Origin: Pasteurellaceae bacterium
GTDB taxonomy: Bacteria; Pseudomonadota; Gammaproteobacteria; Enterobacterales; Pasteurellaceae
Assembly: GCA_900756155.1 (NCBI GenBank)
Contig: CAAEJV010000013.1
Coordinates: forward strand, 1 to 64,000
Direction: 5' to 3'
DNA length: 64,000 bases
A program made the translations under genes and the position numbers. Under the pieces are notes generated by a model. It was not told the DNA's origin and did not search any database. It worked only from the letters and a program-made list of their open reading frames with translations. Positions 24,907 to 34,250 of this stretch are shown here, piece by piece. Every line of letters begins with the position of its first letter. Positions within the stretch are counted from its first letter, which is position 1.

Positions 24907-26838
24907 ATGCCTATTATTACTTTACCGGACGGTTCTAAACGTGAATTTGATCGTCCAGTTTCGGTGTTAGAAGTGGCTCAAGATATCGGAGCCGGTCTTG
25001 CCAAAGCAACTATCGCGGGCCGTGTAAACGGCGTACGTCATGATGCTTGTGACATCATCAATGAAGATGCCAACCTTGAAATTATTACAGCAAAAGATGA
25101 AGACGGTTTAGAAATTATTCGTCACTCTTGCGCACACTTGCTTGGTCACGCAATCAAACAATTATTTCCAGATGTCAAAATGGCAATCGGTCCAACGATT
25201 GAAAATGGCTTCTATTATGACGTGGATTTAGACCGTTCTTTAACGCAAGAAGATATTGATGCTATCGAAAAACGTATGCTTGAATTGGCGAAAACCAATT
25301 ATGACGTCATCAAAACTCCGGTAAGCTGGCAAGAAGCAAGAGATACTTTTGAAAAACGCGGTGAGCCATATAAAATGGCGATCTTAGATGAAAACATCGA
25401 ACGTACTGCAACGCCTGCACTTTATCATCACGAAGAATACATTGACATGTGTCGTGGGCCACATGTGCCAAATATGCGTTTCTGCCAACACTTCAAATTA
25501 ATGAAGGTTGCGGGTGCATACTGGCGTGGTGATAGCAAAAATAAAATGTTACAACGTATCTACGGTACAGCTTGGGCAGATAAAAAACAATTAGCGGAAT
25601 ACTTAACTCGCTTAGAAGAAGCGGCAAAACGTGACCACCGTAAAATCGGTAAAGCGTTAGATTTATATCATATGCAAGAAGAAGCACCGGGTATGGTGTT
25701 CTGGCATAATGATGGTTGGACAATTTTCCGTGAATTGGAAACCTTCGTACGTACTAAATTAAAAGAATACGATTATCAAGAAGTGAAAGGTCCGTTCATG
25801 ATGGACCGTGTGTTATGGGAAAAAACAGGTCACTGGCAAAACTACGGCGATTTGATGTTTACTACACAATCAGAAAACCGTGAATATGCGATTAAACCAA
25901 TGAACTGCCCAGGACACGTTCAAATCTTTAACCAAGGTTTAAAATCTTACCGTGATTTACCAATCCGTATGGCGGAATTTGGTTCTTGTCACCGTAATGA
26001 ACCATCGGGTTCTTTACACGGTTTAATGCGTGTACGTGGCTTCACTCAAGATGATGCACACATTTTCTGTACTGAAGACCAAATTGAAAGTGAAGTAACC
26101 AGCTGTATCAAAATGGTTTACGACATTTACAGCACTTTCGGTTTCCAAAATATTCAGGTGAAATTATCTACTCGTCCTGAAAAACGTATCGGTGCAGATG
26201 ATATGTGGGATCGTGCAGAAGCAGGTCTTGCGGCAGCATTAGCGCATAACGGTCTTGAATATGAAATTCAAGAAGGTGAAGGTGCATTCTATGGGCCGAA
26301 AATTGAGTTTGCATTACGCGACTGTTTAGATCGTGAATGGCAATGCGGTACTATCCAATTAGACTTTGCATTACCTGGTCGTCTAAATGCGTCTTATGTG
26401 GCGGAAGACAATGATCGTCGTACACCGGTTATGATTCACCGTGCGATTTTAGGTTCGATTGAACGTTTCATCGGTATCATTACTGAAGAATATGCAGGTT
26501 TCTTCCCGGCATGGTTAGCTCCAGTACAAGCGGTTGTGATGAACATTACAGACAGCCAAGCAGACTACGTGCAAAAAGTCGTGAAACAACTTTCTGATGC
26601 TGGATTACGTGTTAAAGCAGATTTACGTAATGAAAAAGTCGGCTTTAAGATCCGCGAACACACCTTACGTCGCGTACCTTATATGCTCGTTTGCGGTGAT
26701 AAAGAAATCGCAGAAGGCAAAGTGGCGGTTCGTACCCGTAAAGGTGCAGATTTAGGTACTTTCACGATTGAAGAATTTGCTGAAATCTTAAAATCCCAAG
26801 TAAGACAACGTGAGTTGAAATTGTTGGGTGAAGAGTAA
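24907..26838 (+). CDS. thrS: Threonine-tRNA ligase
   Basis: 643 residues, full length. N-terminal TGS domain (residues 1-61, PIITLPDGSKREF), editing domain with the HxxxH pair in RHSCAHLLGHA and a later CRGPHVP, class II core with the zinc-binding Cys in KPMNCPGHVQIF and two His further on, motif 2 in FGSCHRNEPSG, motif 3 in HRAILGSIERFIG, and the C-terminal anticodon-binding domain from about residue 540. Preceded by an operator-like leader. Followed by a half-uptake-sequence terminator; not cotranscribed with infC, from which it is separated by the epimerase gene. Confidence 0.98.
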   Translation: MPIITLPDGSKREFDRPVSVLEVAQDIGAGLAKATIAGRVNGVRHDACDIINEDANLEIITAKDEDGLEIIRHSCAHLLGHAIKQLFPDVKMAIGPTIENGFYYDVDLDRSLTQEDIDAIEKRMLELAKTNYDVIKTPVSWQEARDTFEKRGEPYKMAILDENIERTATPALYHHEEYIDMCRGPHVPNMRFCQHFKLMKVAGAYWRGDSKNKMLQRIYGTAWADKKQLAEYLTRLEEAAKRDHRKIGKALDLYHMQEEAPGMVFWHNDGWTIFRELETFVRTKLKEYDYQEVKGPFMMDRVLWEKTGHWQNYGDLMFTTQSENREYAIKPMNCPGHVQIFNQGLKSYRDLPIRMAEFGSCHRNEPSGSLHGLMRVRGFTQDDAHIFCTEDQIESEVTSCIKMVYDIYSTFGFQNIQVKLSTRPEKRIGADDMWDRAEAGLAAALAHNGLEYEIQEGEGAFYGPKIEFALRDCLDREWQCGTIQLDFALPGRLNASYVAEDNDRRTPVMIHRAILGSIERFIGIITEEYAGFFPAWLAPVQAVVMNITDSQADYVQKVVKQLSDAGLRVKADLRNEKVGFKIREHTLRRVPYMLVCGDKEIAEGKVAVRTRKGADLGTFTIEEFAEILKSQVRQRELKLLGEE

Positions 26839-26865
26839 TTAATTCTTTAAAATCTTAATTAAAAA

Positions 26866-26892
26866 TGACCGCACTTTGATGTGCGGTTTTTT
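26866..26892 (+). terminator. thrS terminator built on one uptake sequence
   Basis: ACCGCAC and GTGCGGT form a 7-bp stem with a 6-base loop, followed by a run of T. One arm carries a full uptake sequence, the other only its end. Confidence 0.85.
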
Positions 26893-26965
26893 TATATTCA
26901 CGATATAAAAATAAACTCAAGCCTCTCTTTCTTCTATATAATAGCCTTATCACAAGGAGGCGAAT

Positions 26966-27784
26966 ATGACAGCTCAAATTCAACAATTAACACCAGAATT
27001 AACGTTAGAACATATCAATGAAATCCCTGTTTTAACCTTAAATCACCCTGTGGGTTCAGCTCGAATTGCATTACAAGGGGCGCAGCTATTAAATTGGCAA
27101 CCTAAAGGGGTAGAGCAGGATATTTTTTGGTTAAGTGAGATTGAACCTTTCACACAAGGTGTGGCAATTCGCGGTGGTGTACCGCTTTGTTACCCTTGGT
27201 TTGGTGCCGTAAAACAACCTTCACACGGTACAGCGCGTTTACGTTTGTGGCAATTAAGTGATTATGATCTGCAAGCGAATAAAGTGCGGTTAGAATTTTC
27301 GCTCTTTTCTGAATATGGTGTGATTGAAGCCAAAATGAAAATGGAATTTACCGATAAATGCACAATGACTTTAACGCATTTAGGCCAAGAACCTGCTCAA
27401 GCGGCATTACACAGTTATTTTAATATTGGTGATATTTCACAAATTGAAGTCCAAAATTTACCAAACCGTTGTTATGACTCATTACAAGGTAAACATACTG
27501 ATGTCCCTTCAACTCGAAGAATAGAACAAGGCGTCGATTGTATTTATGCATTAGAGGAAGATAAAACATTCTTGGTAGATAAAGCATTTAATCGACGTAT
27601 TCAAATTACCCATCATCATGCAGATTCAATTGTGCTATGGAATCCTTGGGAAAAAACGCCAAGTGCAATGAAAGCAGATGGATATCGAAATATGGTGTGT
27701 ATTGAAACCGCAAGATTAGAGAAATTACTTCAATTTGGCGAAAGTATTTCTGCTGAAATAACTGCTTTGCCCGCTGATATTTAA
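26966..27784 (+). CDS. yeaD: D-hexose-6-phosphate mutarotase (YeaD family)
   Basis: 272 residues. Aldose-1-epimerase-like fold; family members interconvert the alpha and beta anomers of glucose 6-phosphate. Substrate and phosphate residues are in GVAIRGGVPLCYPWFGA; the catalytic His and Glu are in QAALHSYFNIGD and MVCIETARLE. AAGGAGG lies 6 bases before the ATG. It stands directly upstream of infC, on the same strand, the order also known from H. influenzae. Confidence 0.88.
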   Translation: MTAQIQQLTPELTLEHINEIPVLTLNHPVGSARIALQGAQLLNWQPKGVEQDIFWLSEIEPFTQGVAIRGGVPLCYPWFGAVKQPSHGTARLRLWQLSDYDLQANKVRLEFSLFSEYGVIEAKMKMEFTDKCTMTLTHLGQEPAQAALHSYFNIGDISQIEVQNLPNRCYDSLQGKHTDVPSTRRIEQGVDCIYALEEDKTFLVDKAFNRRIQITHHHADSIVLWNPWEKTPSAMKADGYRNMVCIETARLEKLLQFGESISAEITALPADI

Positions 27785-27925
27785 AGGAATAGAAATCCTT
27801 GTTGCATAAATGTGGCAAATACTATAAAATTTTGCCCGTTTTTTGTTTGTTTTTATAGCAAATGATTTAATAAATCTTCTGTTTGAAGACAGTCGATTTT
27901 TTCTTAAATAAATAGAAGGAATAAC

Positions 27926-28471
27926 ATTATCAAAACCGTAAAAAAAGCTCCGGCAGCTAACCGCCCGAATCGCATTAACGATGAAATTCGAGTAAAAGAA
28001 GTTCGTTTGATTGACCAAGATGGTGAACAAGCGGGGATTGTATCAATTCAACAAGCCTTAGATATGGCAGAACAAGCAGCGCTTGATTTAGTTGAGATCA
28101 GTCCGAATGCCGAACCACCGGTTTGTCGTATTATGAACTACGGCAAGTTCCTCTATGAAAAGAGCAAAACCGCAAAAGAACAGAAGAAAAAACAAAAAGT
28201 CGTACAAGTGAAGGAAATTAAATTCCGTCCAGGTACAGACGAAGGTGACTACCAAGTTAAATTACGTAGCTTAATCCGTTTCTTAGAAGATGGCGATAAA
28301 GCCAAAATTACCGTACGTTTCCGTGGTCGTGAAATGGCTCACCAAGATATCGGTTTAGACGTATTAGAACGTGTTAAAAACGATTTGGCTGACATTTCTG
28401 TGGTGGAATCTGCACCAGGTAAATTAGAAGGTCGCCAAGCAGTAATGGTGTTAGCACCTAAGAAAAAATAA
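27926..28471 (+). CDS. infC: Translation initiation factor IF-3, non-AUG start
   Basis: 181 residues from the ATT at 27926. IF-3 binds the 30S subunit and checks the start codon. No ATG is present in the right place: AAGGA at 27916-27920 is followed after five bases by ATT, then ATC at 27929, then the normal sequence KTVKKAPAANRPNRINDEIR. E. coli infC also starts with AUU, which lets IF-3 repress its own translation by rejecting that codon. ATC at 27929 is the alternative. A TTG at 28007 would remove 27 conserved residues and is wrong. Body and ending (EGRQAVMVLAPKKK) are intact. First gene of infC-rpmI-rplT. Confidence 0.93.
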   Translation: MIKTVKKAPAANRPNRINDEIRVKEVRLIDQDGEQAGIVSIQQALDMAEQAALDLVEISPNAEPPVCRIMNYGKFLYEKSKTAKEQKKKQKVVQVKEIKFRPGTDEGDYQVKLRSLIRFLEDGDKAKITVRFRGREMAHQDIGLDVLERVKNDLADISVVESAPGKLEGRQAVMVLAPKKK

Positions 28472-28669
28472 TTTTTTATTTAGATCTAATCTAGATAATC
28501 GAATTTTCACTTCGGTGAGAATACAACTGCACATTGGGCAAACTACGCAGCCTAATTGCTTTTGGAGAAGGGCAATTCAATTTGCCATATTGGAATAATT
28601 AGTGCCTACAAGTAATCTTCGGATTCGCCTAATTATGTGTTTAACTTAAAATGCGGAGTTATTTTAACA
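28472..28669 (+). promoter_or_regulatory. infC-rpmI structured spacer, likely L20 operator
   Basis: The 198-base spacer is strongly folded. A hairpin at 28503-28522 has an 8-bp stem capped by TTCG. A second domain is closed by ATAATTAG (28595-28602) and CTAATTAT (28629-28636) and contains an AATC-TTCG-GATT hairpin (28614-28625). In E. coli, L20 represses rpmI and rplT by binding a pseudoknot in this region. No T run follows either hairpin, so these are not terminators. Sequence identity with the E. coli operator was not tested. Confidence 0.6.
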
Positions 28670-28867
28670 ATGCCTAAAATTAAAACAGTACGTGGTGCTG
28701 CTAAGCGTTTCAAAAAAACAGCTTCTGGCGGTTTCAAACGTAAACAATCTCACTTACGTCATATTTTGACTAAAAAGACAACTAAACGTAAACGTCATTT
28801 ACGTCATAAATCAATGGTTGCGAAAGCAGACCAAGTTTTAGTAGTAGCTTGCTTACCATACGCATAA
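28670..28867 (+). CDS. rpmI: 50S ribosomal protein L35
   Basis: 65 residues from the ATG at 28670, giving the normal [17 protein letters not shown] start; an earlier in-frame ATG would fall in the regulatory spacer. Basic protein of the large subunit. GGAG is 11 bases before the start, rather far, which fits translational control by the L20 operator. rplT follows after 65 bases. Confidence 0.97.
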
Positions 28868-28932
28868 GCCGTTATTTAAGCAAAACGTACGATTAGTTAA
28901 ATTAGTTAAAATATTACATAGGAGATTAAATA

Positions 28933-29286
28933 ATGGCTCGTGTAAAACGTGGTGTTATTGCAAGAGCACGCCATAAGAAAGTTCTTAAGGCTGCTAAAGG
29001 TTATTATGGTGCACGTTCACGCGTGTATCGCGTTGCTTTCCAAGCGGTGATCAAAGCTGGTCAATACGCATATCGTGACCGTCGTCAACGTAAACGTCAA
29101 TTCCGTCAATTATGGATTGCACGTATCAACGCTGCGGCTCGTCAAAATGGTTTATCTTACAGCAAATTCATCAACGGCTTGAAAAAAGCGTCTGTTGAAA
29201 TCGACCGTAAGATCCTTGCTGATATCGCTGTATTCGACAAAGTAGCGTTCGCTGCATTAGTTGAAAAAGCAAAATCTGCACTTTAA
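28933..29286 (+). CDS. rplT: 50S ribosomal protein L20
   Basis: 117 residues, standard length. Needed for early 50S assembly and the autorepressor of rpmI-rplT. Starts [19 protein letters not shown], with the long basic N-terminal helix, and has the globular RNA-binding domain in the second half ([19 protein letters not shown]). AGGAG precedes the ATG. Last gene of the operon. Confidence 0.98.
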
Positions 29287-29313
29287 TTTTTTAAAGTTTA
29301 GATTCAAAAAATT

Positions 29314-29338
29314 AGGACGCTGAAAAGCGTCCTTTTTT
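29314..29338 (+). terminator. Terminator of infC-rpmI-rplT
   Basis: AGGACGCT and AGCGTCCT form an 8-bp stem with a GAAA tetraloop, followed by TTTTTT. Confidence 0.92.
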
Positions 29339-29354
29339 ATTACCTCCAAAAAAG

Positions 29355-29386
29355 AAAAAACCGCTACTCAAAACTTGAATAGCGGG
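29355..29386 (-). terminator. Terminator downstream of dxs
   Basis: CCGCTACTCAA pairs with TTGAATAGCGG (one G-U pair in RNA) and on the minus strand is followed by a long T tract. It lies about 145 bases after the dxs stop, so the dxs transcript has a long 3' untranslated part. Confidence 0.82.
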
Positions 29387-29530
29387 GAGGTCTTAATTTA
29401 TAAGAAACTTCAAAAAGATAACTGCAATATGCAGTGCACTAGCAATGTATCAGACTGTCTGTTTTTGAAATAGTTCGATATTTTTGAAAAATTTTTTTAA
29501 AATATCAAAATTAAACCAAAATGAACGAAT

Positions 29531-31384
29531 TTAGCCTTTTATAAAGTCAATAATTTGTTCTTCAATCCCTTTTTCATCTAATTTAATTTCAGCAAGGGCT
29601 TCTTGTTGTGTGCCTTGCGGAATAAAAATATCAGGTAAACCTAGTTGTAAAAGTGCGGTTGTTTTTCCATGAGAATTTAGCACTTCTGAAACAGCAGAAC
29701 CTGCACCACCTTGAATTGCATTTTCTTCCAATGTCACAATGAAGTCGTGGGTATCCGCCATTTCTAGAATGCGAGCTTCATCAATTGGTTTTACAAAGCG
29801 CATATCAACAACAGTCGCATTGAGTTTTTCTGCCACAGATAAAGCGGCAGGTAAGAGTGTGCCAAAATTCAGAATCGCGATTTTTTCACCTTGACGAACC
29901 ATTTTTGAACGACCAATTTCTAATTCAGCAAGTGGGGTTAATTCTACGCCGATTGCATTTCCACGTGGATAACGTACCGCAGCCGGTTTACCACATTTAT
30001 AACCAGTGTAAAGCATTTGGCGACATTCATTTTCATCACTTGGTGTCATGATGATCATGTTCGGAATGCAGCGCATAAAACTTAAATCAAACGCACCTTG
30101 GTGAGTTTGTCCATCTGCGCCTACAATACCAGCTCGGTCAATGGCAAAGAGAACAGGCAAGTTTTGAATGGCGACATCGTGAATAAGTTGATCATAAGCA
30201 CGTTGTAAGAAGGTTGAATAAATTGCCACAACAGGTTTATAACCACCAATTGCAAGACCCGCCGCAAAGGTGACAGCATGTTGCTCAGCGATTGCCACAT
30301 CAAAATATTGTTGTGGGAATCGTTCTGAAAATTCAACCATGCCAGAACCTTCACGCATTGCAGGAGTAATGCCCACTAATTTATCGTCTTGTTCTGCCAT
30401 TTCACATAACCAATCACCAAAGATTTTTGAATAGGTTGGTTTGGCGTTTGATTTAGGCAGTTGTCCACTAATTGGGTCAAATTTGGGTACACCATGGAAG
30501 CCAATTGGATCTTTTTCTGCAGGCTCGTAACCTTTCCCTTTTTTGGTTTTGATGTGTAAGAATTGGGGCCCTTTGAGATCGCGCATATTGCTTAAAGTAG
30601 CAATTAACTCATCAATGTTATGTCCATCAATTGGTCCAATATAGTTAAAACCGAGTTCTTCAAAAAGCGTACTTTCTGGAGAGAACATTACACCTTTCAT
30701 GTGCTCTTCAGTTTTCTTCATAAAGTTTTTAACAGTTGGCACTTTATCTAAAATTTTCTTACTGCCATCACGAACCGTTGAATATAATGAACCAGAGAAA
30801 ATACGGGCAAGGTGATTATTCAATGCCCCCACATTTTCAGAAATGGACATTTCATTGTCATTTAAAATGACCAACATATCAGTATGTAAAGAACCTGCAT
30901 GGTTTAAGGCTTCAAATGCCATCCCCGCAGTAATTGCACCATCACCAATTACACAAACGGTTTTACGACCCGCATTTTCACGTTCTGCCGCAACTGCAAT
31001 ACCTAGTCCTGCACTGATTGAAGTAGAAGAGTGACCAACACTTAATACATCGAATTCACTTTCTTCACGCCAAGGGAAGGGATGAATACCGCCTTTTTGG
31101 CGAATGGTGGACATTTGATCTCGACGCCCAGTCAAAATTTTGTGTGGATAAGCTTGATGGCCCACATCCCAAATTAATTGATCAAAAGGAGTTTTAAAAA
31201 TGTAGTGTAATGCAACCGTTAATTCAACGGTACCAAGACCAGAAGCTAAATGACCACTGGTTTGACTAACGGATTCCAACAGATAACTCCGTAACTCCTG
31301 ACAAAGTTGCGGAAGCTGATCTTTATTTAAAAGACGCAAATCTTCCGGCGAATTAATTAAGGATAAAAGAGGATAGTTGTTCAT
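29531..31384 (-). CDS. dxs: 1-deoxy-D-xylulose-5-phosphate synthase
   Basis: 617 residues from the ATG at 31384 (MNNYPLLSLINSPEDLRLL); the longer frame to 31423 adds residues foreign to the family and contains an uptake sequence. Condenses pyruvate and glyceraldehyde 3-phosphate, the first step of the MEP isoprenoid pathway, and also feeds thiamine and pyridoxal synthesis. ThDP/Mg motif GDGAITAGMAFEALNHAG to NDNEMSIS, the catalytic Glu in IAEQHAVTFAAG, and the His of GHQAYPHK are present. Third gene of xseB-ispA-dxs. Confidence 0.96.
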   Translation of the reverse strand: MNNYPLLSLINSPEDLRLLNKDQLPQLCQELRSYLLESVSQTSGHLASGLGTVELTVALHYIFKTPFDQLIWDVGHQAYPHKILTGRRDQMSTIRQKGGIHPFPWREESEFDVLSVGHSSTSISAGLGIAVAAERENAGRKTVCVIGDGAITAGMAFEALNHAGSLHTDMLVILNDNEMSISENVGALNNHLARIFSGSLYSTVRDGSKKILDKVPTVKNFMKKTEEHMKGVMFSPESTLFEELGFNYIGPIDGHNIDELIATLSNMRDLKGPQFLHIKTKKGKGYEPAEKDPIGFHGVPKFDPISGQLPKSNAKPTYSKIFGDWLCEMAEQDDKLVGITPAMREGSGMVEFSERFPQQYFDVAIAEQHAVTFAAGLAIGGYKPVVAIYSTFLQRAYDQLIHDVAIQNLPVLFAIDRAGIVGADGQTHQGAFDLSFMRCIPNMIIMTPSDENECRQMLYTGYKCGKPAAVRYPRGNAIGVELTPLAELEIGRSKMVRQGEKIAILNFGTLLPAALSVAEKLNATVVDMRFVKPIDEARILEMADTHDFIVTLEENAIQGGAGSAVSEVLNSHGKTTALLQLGLPDIFIPQGTQQEALAEIKLDEKGIEEQIIDFIKG

Positions 31385-31453
31385 ATATTCGTTAGTCCTA
31401 AAATGTGAAAAAAGTGACCGCACTTTGAGAAATTAAAGTCAGTGCTGTCACCA

Positions 31454-32347
31454 TTAACTTTTACGATTGACAATAAATTCAGCTAATGCACGCAATGCAG
31501 TGGTATCAAAAGGTAAATTGTCTAATTCATATAAGGCGGTTTGATAGAGTTCTTGCGCTTTTTGTTTCGCGCCCTCTAATCCTAACAGCTTTGGATAAGT
31601 GCTTTTATCTAAGCCTAAATCAGATCCCACCGGTTTACCGATTTCCGCACTGTCGCCTTCAATATCTAAAATGTCATCTTGCACTTGGAAAGCTAAACCA
31701 ATTGCTTGTGAATAACGTTCTAGTTGCTGTTCTAATTGTTTGTTATCAAAGTGAGGTGAGCAGATAAAACCCAGTTTTAATGCAGCTGTTAGCAACGCAC
31801 CAGTTTTATTGCGATGAATAAGTTCTAATTCAGCTAAATTAACTTGTTTATGCTCAGAAATTAAATCTAAACTTTGCCCTAGACACATGCCTTGTACGCC
31901 AGATGCTTGAGCTAATATTTTTACCAATTGCAATTTTTGTTCTGCAGAAAGAGAAGGGGCTTGTGTAAGAATTTCAAAGGCAAAGGCTTGTAATGCATCG
32001 CCGGCTAAAATGGCCGTGGCTTCATCAAAAGCGATATGACAAGTTGGTTGACCTCGACGAAGTTCATCGTTATCCATTGCAGGCAAATCATCATGGATTA
32101 AAGAATAGGCGTGAATAGATTCAATGGCTGCTGCCGCGTAATCTAAAGCGGACATTTCTGCGCCTAGCATTTTACCCGTTGCATAGACAAGGAAAGGACG
32201 AACGCGTTTGCCACCTAACAATAAGCCATATTTCATAGCATCACGCAAAGGGGCATTATAAGAGTCAATTTCTTCAAATTGATTGGCTAAAAACTGATTA
32301 ATACGATCTTGAACTTGTTTGAGTTCAGTGCCGAATTGATAACTCAT
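31454..32347 (-). CDS. ispA: Farnesyl diphosphate synthase
   Basis: 297 residues. Adds isopentenyl diphosphate to make geranyl and farnesyl diphosphate. The first Asp-rich motif is DDLPAMDNDELRRGQPT with DDxxxxD, and the second is DDILD near residue 230. GGKRVRPFLVYATG carries the Lys and Arg that hold the substrate. Located between xseB (3-base gap) and dxs (69 bases), so enzyme and substrate supply are made together. Confidence 0.96.
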   Translation of the reverse strand: MSYQFGTELKQVQDRINQFLANQFEEIDSYNAPLRDAMKYGLLLGGKRVRPFLVYATGKMLGAEMSALDYAAAAIESIHAYSLIHDDLPAMDNDELRRGQPTCHIAFDEATAILAGDALQAFAFEILTQAPSLSAEQKLQLVKILAQASGVQGMCLGQSLDLISEHKQVNLAELELIHRNKTGALLTAALKLGFICSPHFDNKQLEQQLERYSQAIGLAFQVQDDILDIEGDSAEIGKPVGSDLGLDKSTYPKLLGLEGAKQKAQELYQTALYELDNLPFDTTALRALAEFIVNRKS

Positions 32348-32350
32348 GGA

Positions 32351-32593
32351 TTACTCGTCCCCTTGATAATCACTTAATGGGGCAGTTTCGCTTTTTTGTA
32401 ACAAAATTTGAATGCGTTGTTCTGCTTGTTGCAAGCGTTCTTGACCAAGTTGAGCCAATTTAATGCCGTTTTCAAATTCTTTCAGCGCATCTTCTAATGG
32501 TAATTCACCGCTTTCAAGTTTTGTCACAATGGTTTCTAATTGTGCAAGTGTTGTTTCAAAATCAGGTTCGGCATTTGCTGGTTTACGCGCCAT
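32351..32593 (-). CDS. xseB: Exodeoxyribonuclease VII small subunit
   Basis: 80 residues. Small subunit that coats the large subunit XseA of this single-strand DNA exonuclease. FETTLAQLETIVTKLESGELPLEDALKEFENGIKL is the family core in the middle (two helices); the ends are charged. AGGA precedes the start at 32593. First gene of the operon; xseA is not in the window. Confidence 0.95.
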   Translation of the reverse strand: MARKPANAEPDFETTLAQLETIVTKLESGELPLEDALKEFENGIKLAQLGQERLQQAEQRIQILLQKSETAPLSDYQGDE

Positions 32594-32760
32594 TAAATTA
32601 TCCTTTTCAGATGAATAAATTGCTCCGTATTGTACTTGATTTTTATAGGGATGTTAAAAACTTATTTCAAAGTGCGGTCAGTTTTTCGTGAGAATTTGAA
32701 CTTTGTGGGATCTGGAATTTAGCGTACAATACGGCCATTTTTTATTATTCACAGATTATT

Positions 32761-34212
32761 ATGAAATTTATCGTTAAACTTTTTCCTGAAATTATGATTA
32801 AAAGCGAAACTGTGCGTAAGCGTTTCGCGAAAATTTTGACCTCTAATATCCGTAATATTTTACAGAAATATGATGAAGAAACGGCAGTGGTTCGTCATTG
32901 GGATTACATTGAAGTGCGGTCAAAAAATGAAGCCAATCGTGAAGAGTTGATTGCGCTTTTACAACGCATTCCGGGTATTCATCATTTTTTAGAAGTAGAA
33001 GAAAAACCGTTTACCGATTTACATCATATCTTTGAGTTGACCTTAGCGGATGTTGCAGCTCAACTTGAAAACAAAACCTTTTGTGTGCGTGTAAAACGCA
33101 AAGGGAAACATGATTTCAGTTCCATTGAAGCAGAACGTTATATCGGTGGTGGCTTAAATCAGCATATTGAAAGTGCAAAAGTACGCTTAAAAAATCCTGA
33201 TGTGACGGTGCGTATTGATATTGAAGATGACAAAATGATGCTGGTAAAAGCTCGTCATGTTGGTCTTGGTGGTTATCCAATTGGGACACAAGAAGATGTG
33301 CTTTCATTGATTTCTGGTGGCTTTGACTCAGGCGTATCCAGTTATATGCTTATTCGTCGTGGTTCACGTGTGCATTATTGTTTCTTCAATTTAGGTGGTG
33401 CAGCCCATGAAATTGGCGTGAAACAAATGGCTTACCATATTTGGAGTCGTTATAGTTCATCTCATAAAGTCCGCTTTATTGCCATTCCTTTTGAGGGCAT
33501 AGTGGGTGAGATTTTAGAGAAAGTGGATAATGGCCAAATGGGCGTCGTGTTGAAACGAATGATGGTGCGTGCTGCAAGTAAAGTTGCACAACGTTTTGAT
33601 ATTCAAGCTATCGTTACCGGCGAAGCACTCGGACAAGTTTCCAGCCAAACTTTAACCAATTTGCGTTTAATTAATGAAGCTGCAGATGCATTAGTCTTAC
33701 GTCCACTCATTACTCATGATAAAGAACAGATTATCGCGATGGCGAAAGAGATCGGTACGGATGATATTGCTAAATCAATGCCAGAGTTCTGTGGGGTGAT
33801 TTCTAAAAATCCAACGATTAAAGCGGTACGTGAAAAAATTCTTGAAGAAGAAAATCACTTTGATTTTGATGTGTTAGAAAGTGCGGTTGAAAATGCACAA
33901 TATTTAGATATTCGCCAAATTGCAGAAGAAACTGAGAAAGAAGTGGTAGAAGTAGATACCATTTCGGTGCTTGGTGAAAACGATATTATTTTAGATATTC
34001 GTAGCCCAGAAGAGACAGATGAAAATCCATTTGAATCAGATGAACATCAAGTGATGCAATTACCGTTTTACAAATTATCTTCGCAATTCGGCTCATTAGA
34101 TCAAAGTAAAAACTATGTGCTTTATTGCGAACGAGGTGTGATGAGTAAACTGCAAGCGCTTTATTTAAAAGAAAATGGTTTTACAAATGTAAGAGTTTTC
34201 GGGAAAAAATAA
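32761..34212 (+). CDS. thiI: tRNA 4-thiouridine and thiazole sulfur transferase ThiI
   Basis: 483 residues. Makes 4-thiouridine at tRNA position 8 and provides sulfur for the thiazole of thiamine. Ferredoxin-like and THUMP RNA-binding domains cover about residues 1-165, the PP-loop ATPase domain carries SLISGGFDSGVSSYM near residue 180, and the C-terminal rhodanese domain carries the persulfide Cys in YVLYCERGVMSK near residue 456. The presence of the rhodanese domain marks the gammaproteobacterial form active in thiamine synthesis. Divergent from xseB, and thus near dxs, whose product is also a thiazole precursor. Confidence 0.96.
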   Translation: MKFIVKLFPEIMIKSETVRKRFAKILTSNIRNILQKYDEETAVVRHWDYIEVRSKNEANREELIALLQRIPGIHHFLEVEEKPFTDLHHIFELTLADVAAQLENKTFCVRVKRKGKHDFSSIEAERYIGGGLNQHIESAKVRLKNPDVTVRIDIEDDKMMLVKARHVGLGGYPIGTQEDVLSLISGGFDSGVSSYMLIRRGSRVHYCFFNLGGAAHEIGVKQMAYHIWSRYSSSHKVRFIAIPFEGIVGEILEKVDNGQMGVVLKRMMVRAASKVAQRFDIQAIVTGEALGQVSSQTLTNLRLINEAADALVLRPLITHDKEQIIAMAKEIGTDDIAKSMPEFCGVISKNPTIKAVREKILEEENHFDFDVLESAVENAQYLDIRQIAEETEKEVVEVDTISVLGENDIILDIRSPEETDENPFESDEHQVMQLPFYKLSSQFGSLDQSKNYVLYCERGVMSKLQALYLKENGFTNVRVFGKK

Positions 34213-34221
34213 GCCAAAAAA

Positions 34222-34250
34222 TGACCGCACTTTAACGTGCGGTTTTTTTA
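34222..34250 (+). terminator. thiI terminator built on one uptake sequence
   Basis: ACCGCAC and GTGCGGT form a 7-bp stem with a 6-base TTTAAC loop, followed by TTTTTTT. Same design as the thrS terminator. Confidence 0.85.

Noticed and set aside
28007..28471. infC starting at TTG 28007.
   Set aside because: It would drop the conserved N-terminal RPNRINDEIR region. The frame is open upstream to ATT with a ribosome site, as in E. coli.
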